A stretch of DNA of 5,094 bases from Ktedonobacter racemifer (GTDB lineage Bacteria > Chloroflexota > DTOL01 > JACQYG01): the NCBI GenBank assembly GCA_020723545.1, contig DYIS01000201.1, forward strand, positions 1-5,094. The letters run 5' to 3'. The notes beneath the pieces are model-generated. The model had not been told where the DNA came from. It worked only from the letters and a program-made list of their open reading frames with translations, and searched no databases. Made by a program: the position numbers and the translations under genes. This document shows, one piece after another, positions 4,563 to 5,094 of this stretch. Positions within the stretch are counted from its first letter, which is position 1; every line of letters begins with the position of its first letter.

Positions 4563-5094
4563 ATGAAGATCACAGCGGACATGAAGATCGCCGACGTCAT
4601 CGGCAAGCATCCTGAGCTTCTCCATGTGCTGGTGGCCCAGAGCCCGGCCTTTGAGAAGCTAAAGAACCCCTTGCTGCGTCGCACGTTCGCTAAGCTGGTA
4701 ACTGTGGAACAGGCAGCCAGCCTGGCCGATATGCCTACCCAGACGCTGCTGGGGGTGCTGAACCGCGCCTTGGGCGAAGAGTACGTGGCCGAGGCTTCGC
4801 CGACGCCTCCCGCTGCGGTGCCGGGCGTCGCCGTGCCGGAACCGCCCCCCTGGCTGGACGAAAGCAAGGTGACCGCCACCCTGGATGCGCGGCCCTTCCA
4901 GACGCAAGGCAAGGACCCCTTCTCCGAGATCATGAAAGCCGTTGCGCCAGTGCAGCCTGGCCAGATCTTCCGGTTGCAAAATACCTTCCCGCCCCTGCCC
5001 CTCTACGAGGTGCTGGGCAAGCGCGGCTTCGTCCACTGGGCGCGGCAGGAGGGGCCCGAGGATTGGACCATCTACTTCTTCAAGAGCGGTGGTC
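4563..5094 (+). CDS. DUF1858-DUF2249 two-domain protein, 3' end outside window
   Basis: An open frame of 177 codons without a stop at the window edge. Residues 3-70 form a DUF1858-like helical domain (ADVIGKHPELLHVLV, then PAFEKLKNPLLRRTFAKL and VEQAA), the version lacking the cysteine seen in other DUF1858 proteins. A Pro/Ala linker (76-97) joins it to a DUF2249 domain from about 103: TLDARPF, KDPFSEIMKAV, QPGQIFRL, NTFPPLPLYEVLGKRGF and WTIYFFKSG. This second DUF2249 has FPPLPL in place of the DHDPRPLHY seen in the preceding protein, so the two may have different ligands. Function is unknown; pairing with the single-domain DUF2249 gene suggests that they work together. ATG 4563 is 4 nt after the previous stop with only a weak AGGGA just before it, implying translational coupling. 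ATG 4581 is a less likely start. Confidence 0.85.
   Translation, partial: MKITADMKIADVIGKHPELLHVLVAQSPAFEKLKNPLLRRTFAKLVTVEQAASLADMPTQTLLGVLNRALGEEYVAEASPTPPAAVPGVAVPEPPPWLDESKVTATLDARPFQTQGKDPFSEIMKAVAPVQPGQIFRLQNTFPPLPLYEVLGKRGFVHWARQEGPEDWTIYFFKSGG

Noticed and set aside
1..5094. CRISPR array, tRNA, rRNA, insertion sequence or integrase
   Set aside because: No regularly spaced direct repeats, no cloverleaf or rRNA sequence recognised, and no transposase or recombinase motif in any frame.

Overview
The window carries one long, co-directional (+ strand) gene cluster that reads as a nitric-oxide reduction and nitrosative-stress operon, preceded by about 380 bases of gene-less, partly AT-rich regulatory DNA. 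Coding parts are GC-rich with G/C at most third codon positions, Shine-Dalgarno sequences are mostly strong, and several spacers hold 7-11 nt tandem repeats. This suits a high-GC environmental bacterium. A Chloroflexota-like or similar non-proteobacterial host is my guess from spacer style and gene order; nothing in the window proves the taxonomy.

Layout. Positions 1-380: no gene, but two related AT-rich inverted repeats (17-37 and 345-363), a terminator-like hairpin on each strand (minus 195-218, plus 296-329), and a sigma70-type promoter (310-338) whose spacer contains the T-run of the plus-strand terminator. Then, in order: an Rrf2-family regulator with three cysteines (381-791); a stand-alone hemerythrin-domain protein (863-1372); a DUF59/MIP18-type Fe-S assembly factor (1423-1722); an eight-cysteine zinc-ribbon-like small protein (1740-1997); a membrane-anchored NorC carrying an extra C-terminal cytochrome c domain, so two haems (2057-2752); NorB, the catalytic subunit of cytochrome c-type nitric oxide reductase, with all expected metal ligands (2852-4216); a short coding-like stretch that appears frameshifted (4209-4320); a single-domain DUF2249 protein (4325-4558); and a DUF1858-DUF2249 protein that runs off the window (4563 to beyond 5094).

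How it fits together (inference). The Rrf2 protein probably senses NO or Fe-S status through a cluster on its three cysteines and controls its own promoter, and through it the operon, by way of the AT-rich inverted repeats. NorCB reduces NO to N2O at the membrane. The hemerythrin and DUF59 proteins would handle iron/NO binding and Fe-S cluster repair. The DUF2249 proteins are of unknown function. No terminator is visible between 381 and 5094, and most spacers are short, so a single transcript is plausible. The most unusual points are the diheme NorC, a large imperfect hairpin between norC and norB, the broken-looking micro-ORF after norB, and the paired AT-rich operator-like sites.
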